Notes: generated by a model not told the origin, from the sequence alone. Positions 1 to 9,123 are shown, counted from the stretch's first letter. The stretch is DNA of 40,052 bases from Nocardia jiangxiensis NBRC 101359 (GCF_000308615.1 NZ_BAGB01000154.1:1-40052); one strand, 5' to 3'. A program made the numbers and translations.

Positions 1-2
1 CC

Positions 3-590
3 CGCACACGCTCAACACACGTCCGCGAAAGACGCTCGGGTGGCGCACTCCGGCCGAGGCGATGGTCCACCACCTACAATTGCCCGAACGTAGAAGTGTT
101 GCGACGACCAGTTGAATCCGCCCCTGCGGGCGGGGCCGTCTTCATGCAACGCGCTGTCATGCCACATACCGAGCGGTTTCCGTTGGTTGCGACGACAGCC
201 CACGACCCGGGCGAGATCATCGCTGCCGCGTTAGACCAGGCCGAAACCCGCGACCCCACCCACGCCCGGACCTGGATCGTGCTGGTCGAAGGCGACTACG
301 ACCAGATCGACGCCATCGACGCCGAACCCGCCCGCCATGGCATCGACGTTCACATCGTGATCGACCTGTCCATGTGATCGAGTACACGTGGCGCGCCGCA
401 CGGTGTTTCCACACCGCCGCCGCCTCCGCCGCCGAGGACTGGGTCGCGACCCACGTCTTGGGACTGCTCGCCGGTCGTCCCCCCGCCGTCGCCGACGCCA
501 TCGAAGCCCAAGCTCCGACCTGCGGCAAATTCTGGAGGATCCTCGCCGCGGCTGGATCTGGCGCCACGATCACCAGCCCGGCGCGGTCTC
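3..590 (+). pseudogene. ISKra4-family transposase remnant, frameshifted
   Basis: This is an internal piece of a DDE transposase resembling the ISKra4 family. The first frame (roughly 96-371) contains the segment TWIVLVEGDYDQIDAI followed by VDVHIVIDL-like residues. The second frame (374-590) continues with VIEYTWRAARCFH and then AAEDWV, as in the family. The expected join is DL-(I)H-VIEY, and one missing base near 369-371 explains the break. There is no credible N-terminus or C-terminus, and the 3' end runs into the end of the convergent DUF2252 gene, so the element is dead and truncated. Terminal inverted repeats were not seen. Family assignment is by recalled motif similarity. Confidence 0.7.
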
Positions 591-1925
591 GACTTTGCTC
601 GCAGCGATGGCGGCGACCAGATCGGCATGGTCGGCGCGGGTTTGGCTGGCGTAGGCCTGAGCGAATTCCCCTATCCCGTGGGCGAAGGCACTGCCCTTGC
701 CGATATAGGCGGCGATGGCTGCGGGATCGCCGGTGCGGGCATGGGCCTTGGCCAGGGCGTGGGCGCACGCCCCGGCGAATTCGGTGAGGTATGGGGTGAT
801 CTGGCGGCCGTCCGGGATGACCTTCATGTCGCGGAACTGCCGCACGTAGAAGTCGAGCCCATCCAGCCGGGTCCAGCCGGTGAACAGGTCGGTCGCCGAC
901 TGCATCAGATGCTGGCCGAGCACCACACGGTGCCCGTGGTTGGTCTGCGCGCTCGGTTCGAGGTGCGCTTCGTAGACCGAGGCGCCGGCCTGCTTGACCT
1001 GGAGAAACAGCGGCGCTTCCCCACTACGGCCCTCAGCCAGCAGCAGAAATACGCGCATACCGACACTGCCTACACCGACGACCTGCCGTACCACATCCGA
1101 CAGGGTGAATCGGTCGAACAGGTGGATGAGCTGCTCGGGCACGGACGAGGAGTAGGTTTCGAACACCTGGCGAGCGATCTCGGCCTCGTCGCGGTGTTCC
1201 GGCCTGTCCAGATGCACTCGAAACGGCGGCTTCTCGATGATCCGGCGGCGGCCGTCGCGGATTTCGGTCATCTTCCGGAATGCTCCGGCGCTAGTGCGGT
1301 CCTCGGCCTGTTCGGCGACCCAGGCGCGCACCTCCTTGCGGTCCCGAGGAGCCAGTGAGGCGAGCGGGGTGGACGCGTCGATGCGGTCGTACCAGACGTC
1401 GAGTTCGGACATTCTGGCGTAGCTGCGCATATGCGCTTGGTAGGAGGCGACCGCGGCAGTGACGGCGGCGCCGGCCGTATTGTCGGGTAGCGCGTTCTCT
1501 TGTGCGCACACCACCAGGCTTGCGGCCAGCCGTTTGACGTCCCATTCGAACGGGCCGGGCAGCGTCTCGTCGAAGTCTCGCAGATCGAACAGCAGGTTCC
1601 GCTCGGGCGAGGCCCACAGTCCGTAGTTGAGCACATGCGCATCACCGCACAACTGCACCGTCAATCCGGTGTTGGGCGACAAATCCAGGTCGGCCGCCAT
1701 CACCGCCGCCGCACCCCGCAGATAGGTCCACGGCGAGGTGCTCATCCGGCCGTAGCGGATCGGGAGCAGGTCCGGGACCCGCTCGGCGTGCTGAGAGAAC
1801 AGGATCTCGAGCGCGCTGCATGCTCGGCGCGCCGGATCCCATTCGGCCAGAGTCCGGCGTGGCACAACCTTGCGTGCGGCGCGCCCGGTCGCGGTGGCCC
1901 CCTTGATTGCTGTGCTGCCCGGCAT
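570..1925 (-). CDS. DUF2252 family protein
   Basis: A 451-residue protein of the DUF2252 family, whose fold is thought to be kinase- or phosphotransferase-like; its biochemical role is not established. Conserved blocks are visible: RYGRM at 57-61 followed by a SPWTYLRGAA stretch, GDAHVLN at 94-100, DFDE at 117-120, and GPFEWDVKRLAAS at 124-136. Near the end is the usual FAQAYASQTRADHADL-type segment. The length is normal for the family. The ATG at 1925 is preceded by GAGGAG about 7 bases upstream, which fixes the start. It has no operon partner, and its 3' end overlaps a decayed transposase on the other strand, so the last residues may have been altered by that junction. Confidence 0.9.
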   Translation of the reverse strand: MPGSTAIKGATATGRAARKVVPRRTLAEWDPARRACSALEILFSQHAERVPDLLPIRYGRMSTSPWTYLRGAAAVMAADLDLSPNTGLTVQLCGDAHVLNYGLWASPERNLLFDLRDFDETLPGPFEWDVKRLAASLVVCAQENALPDNTAGAAVTAAVASYQAHMRSYARMSELDVWYDRIDASTPLASLAPRDRKEVRAWVAEQAEDRTSAGAFRKMTEIRDGRRRIIEKPPFRVHLDRPEHRDEAEIARQVFETYSSSVPEQLIHLFDRFTLSDVVRQVVGVGSVGMRVFLLLAEGRSGEAPLFLQVKQAGASVYEAHLEPSAQTNHGHRVVLGQHLMQSATDLFTGWTRLDGLDFYVRQFRDMKVIPDGRQITPYLTEFAGACAHALAKAHARTGDPAAIAAYIGKGSAFAHGIGEFAQAYASQTRADHADLVAAIAASKVETAPGW

Positions 1926-2216
1926 GCGGTTCTCCTCGAATTCGTCGGAGACTACTGCGCGGTGCGCCGCAGCCGGCGCGAGATATTTGATTATAGACCG
2001 GGTGCGGTGAAGCGATCACTGCCACCGTCGACTCCACCGGCCGTCTGCGTGACTTCGAACTACCCACGAACACACCGTGTTTCGGCGGTCGTCGTAGGGC
2101 AGCACTAAGGGGGCCGAATCGGCTCACAGGGTAGCGCTTGGGACTAGTGTCGAGCGTAGGCGTGCCGGGAAGTCCGGTCGGCGAGTTTACGTTCGTCGTC
2201 GCGCAAGGAGTTCACG

Positions 2217-2447
2217 GTGAATGGCAAGATGCTCGATTTCATTCTGATCGCCGTCGTGGCAGTAGTTTTTCTCGGGTTCGCGATCTTTCATCCCGGTGTG
2301 GGGAATGCCATTGTGGCGTGGCTGGGGCTGGTAGGTCTGGGCTACTACAACACTGTCGTGCGTCATGACCCTGCACTCGTGGATAGGCTCGGTCGCCTGG
2401 AGCGACCGGTCGATCACTCGACGACGTTGCGCGCCTGGTGGCGTTGA
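2217..2447 (+). CDS. small single-pass membrane protein
   Basis: A 76-residue protein with a hydrophobic N-terminal half (about residues 6-47). This is enough for one long or two short membrane segments, followed by a polar tail with HDPALVDRLGRLE. No family was recognised. The GTG at 2217 is chosen because GCAAGGAG ends about 8 bases upstream; an internal ATG four codons later is the alternative. The gene stands alone between DUF2252 and a decayed region. It may be a real small gene because it has a good ribosome site and a membrane-like composition, but coding status is not proven. Confidence 0.55.
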   Translation: MNGKMLDFILIAVVAVVFLGFAIFHPGVGNAIVAWLGLVGLGYYNTVVRHDPALVDRLGRLERPVDHSTTLRAWWR

Positions 2448-2648
2448 CAAGCGAGCTGATCAGGGCGCTGCGCACCCGTGTGCAAAGGTGCTCGGTGATC
2501 CTGGCTACGGGCATGCAGCGTATGGGTTTCGTCAAGAACGCCGGGTGAATCGGGGGCATATCGTCAAACCGGGACGAGGTGCTGAGCGACCGACCATAAA
2601 GCGTGCGGGATTCGGTGGGCCCGTAGGGGTCCGGCGAGTGTTCTGAGT

Positions 2649-2850
2649 GTCCGCGCCCGCCACCTGGCCGACGACGGCGCAACCGTAATCGTGCACGCCC
2701 CCGACCGGGTAGCCGGCGACCGCGTGCTGGAGGAACTGGTCAAAGACGGAGCCGAACCGTTGCGGCTACGGCTGGTCGTCTCCGACTTCGCCCGGATGTG
2801 CGAGGTGTTCGACCTTGCCGGTGAGCTCGCCCGTACCGTGCCTGCTTTGG
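2649..2850 (+). pseudogene. short-chain dehydrogenase fragment
   Basis: One frame reads VRARHLADDGATVIVHAPDR and continues with a GDRVLEELVKDGAEPLRLRLVVSDFARM stretch. This resembles the first beta-alpha-beta units and the DFARL-type segment of an SDR Rossmann domain. The glycine-rich N-terminus is missing and similarity stops near 2850. The adjoining frame (2848-2934, ending in FGGYKVFRNPQRE) was not recognised. It is interpreted as a gene fossil in a rearranged stretch. Confidence 0.5.
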
Positions 2851-3038
2851 GTCGTCGGAGTCGGCCGCGACGGCACCATCCGGGCCGATACCTTCGGCGG
2901 ATACAAGGTCTTCCGGAATCCCCAGCGCGAATGACTTGCAGTTTGGCGAAATATAGTGCGTCGTAATAGTTCTCGATGACACACGCCTTGTCGCTCGCGG
3001 CAGGCGGACTCGGATCGAGCCGACGCTTCGACTCCTGC

Positions 3039-3150
3039 GTCTCGGTCTCCACCATCGCGGCATCCGTCGGGTACTTCAGCCCCGCACAGTTCAGTCGCGA
3101 CTACAAGCGCGCGTTCGGCTCGACGCCGTCACAGGACACCACCGAAGTCC
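3039..3150 (+). pseudogene. AraC-family regulator C-terminal HTH fragment
   Basis: The translated segment STIAASVGYFSPAQFSRDYK followed by RAFGSTPSQ matches the second helix-turn-helix of AraC/XylS regulators (the IA..vGY.s..hFsR.Fkr.fG.sPs pattern). The upstream part, including the effector domain and first HTH, is absent, and downstream residues to 3314 are not recognisable. It therefore appears to be a remnant of a regulator, next to the SDR fossil with which it may once have been paired. Confidence 0.6.
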
Positions 3151-3373
3151 GTATCGCTGAGGGTGTATACCTGCCTTCACCGCACGCCGCACCGGCGGGC
3201 GTAGTGCAGCTTGTCGATGACCGCCCCACCGACCGTGAGGTGTGGCGGGACACCTCTGATGCAACACCAGACCCAGTCGGCATGACCCTTTACGGGAACA
3301 GGACGCGAAAATAGTCCCTGAACATCCTGAACGCGCCCGTCCATGTCATGGGTAGAAGAGTGCCAGCGGCAGG

Positions 3374-3760
3374 TTAGCGACTTTCGTCGACTACCGCCAG
3401 GGCGCTGATCTCGAAGAGGACCCCTGGCCGGAGGCCCGCTGTCACCGTTGTGCGTGCGGGGCGTGGCTCGGTGAAGTATTGCGAATATACGTTGTTCATC
3501 GGTTTGAAGTGTTCTTCGCTTGCGATGTAGACATCGACGGAAAGCACATCGTCGAGGTTCGCGCCGTATGTATCCAAGGCCCGTTCGAGGTTTTCGAACG
3601 CGAGGTGAATTTGTGCTTCGAGTCCTTCGGCGAGCGTCCGGTCCAGGTGGTATCCGCATTGGCCGGAGATCGCGACCATTCGGCCGATCCGGGCGCCCGG
3701 AGAGTACGGGCCGCCCGGTGCGGGACCGGAGTAGTGGGAATCTGGTGCTGTTCGTGGCAT
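3374..3760 (-). CDS. RidA (YjgF/YER057c) family enamine/imine deaminase
   Basis: A 128-residue protein of normal RidA length. Family marks include GPYSPG near the N-terminus, the ISGQCG strand, the LAFENLERALDTYGANLDDVL helix, the VDVYIASEEHF segment and, near the end, ARTTVTAGLRPGVLFEISALAV. The conserved catalytic-type arginine lies in RPARTTV. RidA proteins hydrolyse reactive enamines and imines such as 2-aminoacrylate released by PLP-dependent dehydratases. It lies just downstream of a PLP D-serine-dehydratase-like gene, so it probably clears that enzyme's intermediate (inference). The start at 3760 has GGAG about 7 bases upstream. It is the last gene of the leftward run from the GntR regulator. 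Confidence 0.92.
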   Translation of the reverse strand: MPRTAPDSHYSGPAPGGPYSPGARIGRMVAISGQCGYHLDRTLAEGLEAQIHLAFENLERALDTYGANLDDVLSVDVYIASEEHFKPMNNVYSQYFTEPRPARTTVTAGLRPGVLFEISALAVVDESR

Positions 3761-3790
3761 GGCTTGCTCCGTAAAGGTCTTCGTCGGTGA

Positions 3791-5080
3791 TCAGAAGAAG
3801 GTCATCACGGCGTCGATGACGTTATCGTCGTCGTCGATGATCGGAAGAAGGCGGGTCTTGTCGAAAGCCGTGCAGGGATGCGACATTCCCAGCACGACGA
3901 TATCGCCCGGTCGGAGAGGGGTATCGGCCGGAAGGGTCAGGTGAGCATGTTGGTCCATCATTTTGTGGATGTGGGCGGCGCTCAGGTCGACGGTGCGGGA
4001 GCCATCGGCGGGATGGGCCTGGAGCGGAACCGGAAGGCTGACATCGTAGGGAAGATCGCGTTTACCGGCACCGAGGATGGCTAATCCGGGCTCCGGCCGT
4101 GACAGGACTCTCGCCCACCCGTGTAGAGCGTTTTCCAGGTGCAGTGGCTCGTTCGCGTCTCGGCGGCCGTCGAGGGGCGACATGTGGTGGTACTTGCCCA
4201 GGTCGTGTGTGAGATAACATCCGCTGCGCACTATCAGTCGCACCGGAATGTCCAGGTGCTCCCAATTGCCGAGTTGGGCGACGACCCGGTCGAAATAGGC
4301 GCTGCCACCAGCGGTGACGGTAATCGGCTCCGTTCCGAACAGCTTCTCGGCGGCGATCTGGGTGACCACATCCCGAATCTGGCCGAAGACCTTGTCGATG
4401 GCCTGCATATCCTCGGGGCTGATGCCGCCGGTGATGAGCCCTTCGTAGATCTCGACTCCTGCGAGCACGAGGTGCCGGGATGCCGCGACGGCCCTGGCCA
4501 CGGCCAGGGCCTGTTCGGTCGTGCGGGCTCCGGCTCTACCGCCGTCGACGCCGATCTCGAGCAGGACGGGCAGCTTGCCGCGATGCGTAACGGTGTCGAG
4601 AACCTGGTCGGCCCCGGCGATCGCGCCGGGGTCGTCGACGAGGGAGAAGAACTCGAACGAGTCGTCGGCTTCTCGTTGCTCGGCGACCCAGCGCCAGGCA
4701 TCGGGTTCGACGAGCTGGTTGGCGAGGATGATTCGACCGACCCCGAATTTGCGCATGACGGCAGCCTGTGACGGCGTTGCGGCTGTCATTCCCCACGCGC
4801 CGGCGGCCAACTGGCGCTCGAACAGCTGAGGTGCCATCGTCGTCTTGCCGTGCGGGGCGAGTAGCGCGCCGTGGCGCGCGCAGTACTGCGCCATGGCAAC
4901 GAGATTGTTGTCGAGGGCGCTCTGTCGCAGAGTCGTCACCGGCAGGGACAGGTCACCGCGCGCGACGTTCCAGCCTTGCGCCCCGATTTCGGACAGCCTG
5001 AGTTCCGTGCCCAGGGGAATTCCCTTGTACCGGTGGTCGATCGTGCTGCGGCCGAGTTCGGTCAAAGATAGATGTGGCAT
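3791..5080 (-). CDS. PLP-dependent amino acid deaminase, D-serine dehydratase/D-threonine aldolase-like
   Basis: About 429 residues, with an N-terminal alanine-racemase-type barrel and a C-terminal D-serine-dehydratase-like domain. The PLP lysine is predicted to be K79 in APHGKTTMAP, as in DSD1-like D-serine dehydratases, D-threonine aldolases and D-3-hydroxyaspartate enzymes. H401 and C403 in MSHPCTAFDK match the zinc-binding HxC of that family. The reading frame is open to 5140, but the ATG at 5080 is preferred: it lies 5 bases after the stop of the upstream FAH gene and gives the usual N-terminus. Family members act on D-amino acids or beta-hydroxy amino acids; the exact substrate cannot be told. 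The RidA gene follows, which fits an enamine-releasing deaminase. Confidence 0.85.
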   Translation of the reverse strand: MPHLSLTELGRSTIDHRYKGIPLGTELRLSEIGAQGWNVARGDLSLPVTTLRQSALDNNLVAMAQYCARHGALLAPHGKTTMAPQLFERQLAAGAWGMTAATPSQAAVMRKFGVGRIILANQLVEPDAWRWVAEQREADDSFEFFSLVDDPGAIAGADQVLDTVTHRGKLPVLLEIGVDGGRAGARTTEQALAVARAVAASRHLVLAGVEIYEGLITGGISPEDMQAIDKVFGQIRDVVTQIAAEKLFGTEPITVTAGGSAYFDRVVAQLGNWEHLDIPVRLIVRSGCYLTHDLGKYHHMSPLDGRRDANEPLHLENALHGWARVLSRPEPGLAILGAGKRDLPYDVSLPVPLQAHPADGSRTVDLSAAHIHKMMDQHAHLTLPADTPLRPGDIVVLGMSHPCTAFDKTRLLPIIDDDDNVIDAVMTFF

Positions 5081-5085
5081 GGTGA

Positions 5086-5940
5086 TCACTCGCCTTGTCG
5101 AACAGTATTGGTCAGGTTCCCGATTCCGGGGATGCGGCACTCCATCACGTCGCCGTCCTGGACGACGAGTGCACCGGGAGTGCCGGTGGAAACGATGTCG
5201 CCGGGAAACAGAGGCATCATCCGACTGTGAAAACTCACCAGGAATTCGGGACTGTAGGTCATATTTGCCACCGTGTTCGTACGTACCTCTTCCCCGTCGT
5301 TGCGTACGGTGCTAACGGTGATGTTGTCCAGGGAGCCGTGGACATCGAGCGCATGATCGAGGGGTACCAGGAGCGGCCCGAAGGAGAAGAACGAGACAAA
5401 GTTCTTCGCGCGGGTGAGAAAGCGCGGGTTCCGCCGGAGGATGTCCTCGGCCGTTTGATCCAGGATGGTGCACACGCCCCATACATAGTTCAGCGCGTCC
5501 TCTTCGGATACGTTGCGAGCGGTCCGTCCGATTATCAGGCCCAGTTCCGCCTCCGCGGTAACCCGTGTGCTCTGTGTGGGGATCACGATGTCGTCGCCGG
5601 TCCCGATAATGGTGTGATCCGCCTTGATGAACGACGCCGGCTCGGTAGGAACCGACTCGTCGAGATCGCCGGCGTGGTCCCGGTAATTGAGCCCGATTCC
5701 CCAGATCTTGCGCGGTGAGCGGTACGGCGCGGTGAAGGTGAATCGGCTCGCTGGCTCGAACTGGTCGTCGCTTACTGTGGCCGCCCGGCGCCGGAGCCCG
5801 AGTGTCACGTCGCGCTTCACCAACTCCATCGCGTCGCCGTCGAACGCGGAATCCAATACTCGAGGACGCAGGACACCTTTCTGCTCGTGCACGAAGACCG
5901 GCGTCTCCACGGTGCCCTCTCGGACGGACGCAATGAACAT
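5086..5940 (-). CDS. fumarylacetoacetate hydrolase (FAH) family protein
   Basis: A 284-residue FAH-fold enzyme. The IWGIGLNYRDHAGD block (79-92) and the metal ligands E130 and E132 (TAEAELGLIIG) and D161 are visible. The C-terminal PGDIVSTGTPGALVVQDGD motif is also present. The family cleaves or decarboxylates 2,4-diketo or 2-oxo-acid substrates with Mg or Mn. It differs clearly from the second FAH gene at 11672-12517, so it probably has a different substrate. The ATG at 5940 has AGGA 7 bases upstream. It is followed almost immediately by the PLP deaminase, suggesting translational coupling. A 174-base AT-richer gap separates it from the DHDPS-like gene and may hold a promoter. Confidence 0.9.
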   Translation of the reverse strand: MFIASVREGTVETPVFVHEQKGVLRPRVLDSAFDGDAMELVKRDVTLGLRRRAATVSDDQFEPASRFTFTAPYRSPRKIWGIGLNYRDHAGDLDESVPTEPASFIKADHTIIGTGDDIVIPTQSTRVTAEAELGLIIGRTARNVSEEDALNYVWGVCTILDQTAEDILRRNPRFLTRAKNFVSFFSFGPLLVPLDHALDVHGSLDNITVSTVRNDGEEVRTNTVANMTYSPEFLVSFHSRMMPLFPGDIVSTGTPGALVVQDGDVMECRIPGIGNLTNTVRQGE

Positions 5941-6114
5941 GATGCTTTCCTAATCGGTTGCCAAATAATCAGAGAGATTGCAGATGAGAATTCCCATAAT
6001 TGTTCGCATTACAGCGGGTCTTATCTCGTCGTCACTCGACCAGAGCGTCCCGGCGGGACGAGAGCCGGGCGCGGAAGGGCCCGCACCGGCGTACCGGTCG
6101 GTGGGACGACTCGC

Positions 6115-7005
6115 TCAGCTCGGAAGAGCTTCGAGGTGTTCGCGCAGCAGTGGAGCCAGCCGTGCGGGCATCGCCGCCGCTGGTGGTCGTGGCGCCGGGC
6201 TGCTGAAGATGCCACGGTGATTCAGGCTTGCCTTACGAATGGCGAGCCCGATGCGGGGTTGCGCTTCGAAGTTGATCAAGGGGAGCCAGGGTAGGAATGC
6301 CTGACGTGCAGCGGCGTAGCCGTGGTCGAACCACGCATTCACGGTTGCTGCGAGGCCCTCGGGATACGAGAATCCGGTCATCGCGCCCGCAGCGCCGGCC
6401 ATGAGTTCATCGAGCAAGCCGATACCACCCAGGCCACCGAAGACGGGCACGTCGGTCCCCGCGGTGAGTTCGGCAATCGCCGCGGAGGTCGGCGGAGCCT
6501 CGGATTTCACCGCCACCACGAACGCGCATCCGATGATGGCCGAGAGTAGTTCGCTCGGCGCGATCGTGACTCCGCTGACGACCGGGTAGTCCTGGACGAC
6601 CACACCGGCACCGGTCGCATCATGAACAGCCTGGAGATGGTCGGTCAACGCCTGCGGATCGCTGGTGGGCACCTGTAGCATCAGTGAGTTCGACGCAGTT
6701 TCGGAGGCGGCGAGGAGGTCACGGGCGGCGTCGATGACCTCGCGGGTTTCGCGTTCGGCGATACCGATGACCAGCGGAAGATCTGGTGCCTCACGGCTGA
6801 CGATCTCGACGACGCGATGCCGTTCCTCCCGACTGAGCCGGGCGCTTTCTCCGAATACTCCGAGTGCCACCAACCCGATCGAGCCGGCCGCTTGGTGCAG
6901 GTGCACCTGGCGGCGTAGGGCTTCCTCGTCGATGGCTAAGTCGTCGCCGTGGAACGGTGTGGCCAGTACACCCCACAGGCCTCGCTGTAAAGGTTCGATC
7001 GGCAT
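6115..7005 (-). CDS. dihydrodipicolinate synthase/N-acetylneuraminate lyase family protein
   Basis: A class I aldolase-type TIM barrel of about 296 residues. It has ALGVFGESARLSREER (about 48-62), the Schiff-base lysine at K167 in VVAVKSEAPP, and a tyrosine at Y140 in VVVQDYPVVSG, where DHDPS enzymes usually have YNxP. Members condense or cleave pyruvate-containing keto acids, or dehydrate sugar acids. The frame is open to 7149, but the first ATG with a family-like N-terminus is at 7005; a GGAAGG lies somewhat far upstream (about 14-15 bases). The gntR gene ends at 7058 just before it, so the two are probably co-transcribed. Substrate is unknown; the context of D-amino-acid enzymes suggests a keto acid derived from an amino acid (inference). 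Confidence 0.85.
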   Translation of the reverse strand: MPIEPLQRGLWGVLATPFHGDDLAIDEEALRRQVHLHQAAGSIGLVALGVFGESARLSREERHRVVEIVSREAPDLPLVIGIAERETREVIDAARDLLAASETASNSLMLQVPTSDPQALTDHLQAVHDATGAGVVVQDYPVVSGVTIAPSELLSAIIGCAFVVAVKSEAPPTSAAIAELTAGTDVPVFGGLGGIGLLDELMAGAAGAMTGFSYPEGLAATVNAWFDHGYAAARQAFLPWLPLINFEAQPRIGLAIRKASLNHRGIFSSPAPRPPAAAMPARLAPLLREHLEALPS

Positions 7006-7057
7006 GAGAACGGGAACATTCCTTCCATTGGCGGGACCTCCACCGGCTGGGGTGCGC

Positions 7058-7780
7058 TCAGGCTGTGGTTCCCGCGCCGACGGACGCGGTCTCCGCGTCT
7101 GCGGGCTGGGCAGTAACCGGCCGTGCGGAGAGTACGAGAGACATGACATGGTGGATGTGTTCGGTGAGCGCCTTGCTCGCTACGTCGGGATTGCCGGCCC
7201 GGATGGCTTCCGCCACGACGAGGTGTTCCCGCGCACAGGACGCGGAGTCCCCGGAGGGGGCGACGTCGCGCTCACGCAGGGCGGAGGTGAGCACGAGTGA
7301 GTCCTCGATCGACTGCTGCAAGATCACATTGTGAGTCGCGGCTGCGATCGCCTGGTGGAACTTCCGGTCGTACCGGCGAAATCCTTCGCCGTCGTGCTGC
7401 TCGGCGTGCTCGAGCGAGGTATGCGCCAAAACCAGGATGTGCTCGTGTTCTTCGGTCGACGCACGGTGTGCCGCATAGCGTCCGGCGACCCCTTCGATAC
7501 CGGCCCGGAACTCGTACGCGTCGCGAATGGCCTTGACCGACGGCCGGACAACACGCAGCCCGCGCTGCGTCGACTCCACCAGGCCGATGTGCCGCAGGCG
7601 CAACAACGCTTCGCGTACCGGCGTCTTGCTCACATTGAGTTGTGCGGCTACCGATGCCTCGCTGATCCGGCTGCCCGGCGCGAGAGTCGCATCGACGATG
7701 CTGTCGCGGATGGCCTCGAACACCATCGATGTGAGGTTGTCGGGCCGGGCAGGCAAGGCTTGAAGTTCGTTCGGCGACAT
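7058..7780 (-). CDS. GntR family regulator, FadR/FCD subgroup
   Basis: About 240 residues from the ATG at 7780. The N-terminal winged HTH contains LAPGSRISEASVAAQLNVSK followed by TPVREALLRL. The C-terminal FCD domain has the helical AYEFRAGIEGVAGRYAA segment, the DRKFHQAI metal/ligand segment and a late EHLVVAEAI...HIHHVM stretch with the conserved histidines. The frame continues to 7873, so a longer start is possible. It is divergent from the DUF4392 gene with a long intergenic region holding palindromes, and lies upstream of the leftward catabolic genes. It therefore most likely controls both arms in response to a pathway acid (inference). Confidence 0.9.
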   Translation of the reverse strand: MSPNELQALPARPDNLTSMVFEAIRDSIVDATLAPGSRISEASVAAQLNVSKTPVREALLRLRHIGLVESTQRGLRVVRPSVKAIRDAYEFRAGIEGVAGRYAAHRASTEEHEHILVLAHTSLEHAEQHDGEGFRRYDRKFHQAIAAATHNVILQQSIEDSLVLTSALRERDVAPSGDSASCAREHLVVAEAIRAGNPDVASKALTEHIHHVMSLVLSARPVTAQPADAETASVGAGTTA

Positions 7781-8106
7781 AGCTTCGAAGCATACCGTAT
7801 CCGGCACATCAAAATCCTGTGCGCCAGCATGTTTCGGGCGGCTGCGCGAGCTACAAGAGGCGTTTAGCAACACTCATATATCGTATCTCATCCTGCTGAA
7901 CTATTCACAATATGGCTCTGAGCTGCATATATCATGCAGATAAGGCCAGTTTGTCGCCTCTTCAAGGAGCGAAGTTGTTGACCGGAGCGGTCGACGGTGT
8001 ATGGTATGCGGCGTAAGTCGGACCTGCGCGCTGAGCCGGTGGTGTTCGGCGGATATCGCGCGGCTTCTGCGCATTTCGTACGCCATCGAGGAAGGCATCC
8101 ACTCCA
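7781..8106. promoter_or_regulatory. divergent promoter region with repeated operator-like motif
   Basis: This gap between the GntR gene and the rightward DUF4392 gene is AT-richer than its surroundings. It contains CATATATCRT twice: at 7875-7884, and at 7926-7935 inside a 6-base-arm inverted repeat (CTGCAT/ATGCAG at 7923-7939). A smaller palindrome, ATACCGTAT, lies at 7792-7800. These are plausible binding sites for the adjacent GntR regulator. The GAGGAAGG at 8088-8095 is the ribosome site of the rightward gene. Promoter hexamers could not be assigned confidently. Confidence 0.45.
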
Positions 8107-9096
8107 GTGCAAGCAGAACTTCCAGAACGCCTCCCTGCCTTCGAGGCATTGGATCGGCTCGCTATCACCGAGATGCGACCACCGACCAGCCCCGCGGGGG
8201 TGATGGGTCCGTTCTATCGCATGGTGCGGTCGACGGACGTCGAGCCGCTGACCTATCAGATCGCACACGCCGTACTACAGCGGGCCGGCCAGCGTGCGTT
8301 GATCATCACGGGTCTGGTCGACGAGGTGCGTTTCCCGTGCGGTGAGATCGACGGGCCCATCGGGTCGATCGCATTGGCGCGCGCGCTCGTCGCGCTCGGC
8401 TGGGACGTCACGATCATCGTCGACGCGGAAGCGCACACGCCGGTACGAGCGGTACTCGACCTTGCCGACCTGCCCGCGGTGACGTTGATCGCCGGAGACT
8501 TCCCCGATCTGGACACGGCACGTAAATTCGGCGCCGGCTTCGATGTGGTGTTCGCGGTCGAAAAGCTGGGCCGCAATGCGAAGGGGGTTCGCCACCTGGT
8601 GTGGGGCACTCCCAGCCCTGCCGGCGACCCTTACAGCGACGAGTATGTCCTCGCTGCCATGGAAGCGGGGGCGCTCACCATCGGCATCGGCGATAACGGC
8701 AACGAAATCGGATTCGGAAAGTTGCCGCGCTCAGCGGCGCAGATCACGCCGCGGGGCGTCGAGTGTGGTTGCCCCTGCGGTGCGGGAATTTTCAGCGTTA
8801 CACCATGTGATCATCTTCTTCCGGCGTCGGTATCCAATCTGGGCTGTTACACATTGGCGGCGGCGCTGGCCCTGCTGTCCGGGCGTGCCGAACTGGCCGT
8901 GTCCGGCGAGGAGATCCAGGCCTGGACCGAATGTGGTCTCGATGCAGGGCTTCGCTCCGGCGGAGTGGACGAGGTCGACTTCCGCGGTGACGACGGCATT
9001 CCCGTCCGGTACGTCGCCGCCCACGCCGAGTTGATTGCCGGGGTGGTCCACCAAGGGCTGCTCGGCGACGCGTGGATCGCAACCCCCGAACACTGA
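8107..9096 (+). CDS. DUF4392 protein, D-glutamate cyclase-like
   Basis: A 329-residue protein matching DUF4392, the C-terminal domain of vertebrate mitochondrial D-glutamate cyclase (DGLUCY), which forms 5-oxo-D-proline from D-glutamate. The hallmarks are the GEIDGP loop at 79-84 and GIGDNGNEIGFGKL at 193-206. A following cysteine cluster, CGCPCG, is at 220-225, and PCDHLLPASVSNLGCY lies after it. Here the domain stands alone, without the DUF1445-type partner found in the fused animal enzyme. The GTG start at 8107 is supported by GAGGAAGG 11 bases upstream. It heads the rightward arm with an SDR-like gene 27 bases downstream. Activity on D-glutamate or a related acid is inference from the family. 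Confidence 0.85.
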   Translation: MQAELPERLPAFEALDRLAITEMRPPTSPAGVMGPFYRMVRSTDVEPLTYQIAHAVLQRAGQRALIITGLVDEVRFPCGEIDGPIGSIALARALVALGWDVTIIVDAEAHTPVRAVLDLADLPAVTLIAGDFPDLDTARKFGAGFDVVFAVEKLGRNAKGVRHLVWGTPSPAGDPYSDEYVLAAMEAGALTIGIGDNGNEIGFGKLPRSAAQITPRGVECGCPCGAGIFSVTPCDHLLPASVSNLGCYTLAAALALLSGRAELAVSGEEIQAWTECGLDAGLRSGGVDEVDFRGDDGIPVRYVAAHAELIAGVVHQGLLGDAWIATPEH

Positions 9097-9123
9097 TTCA
9101 TTACGACAAGAGGAGGAGCCACT

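Noticed and set aside
2564..3055. 163-codon minus-strand frame containing VIENYYDALYFAKLQVI
   Set aside because: The start looked protein-like but no family could be recalled and the rest is Arg-rich; not enough to call a gene.
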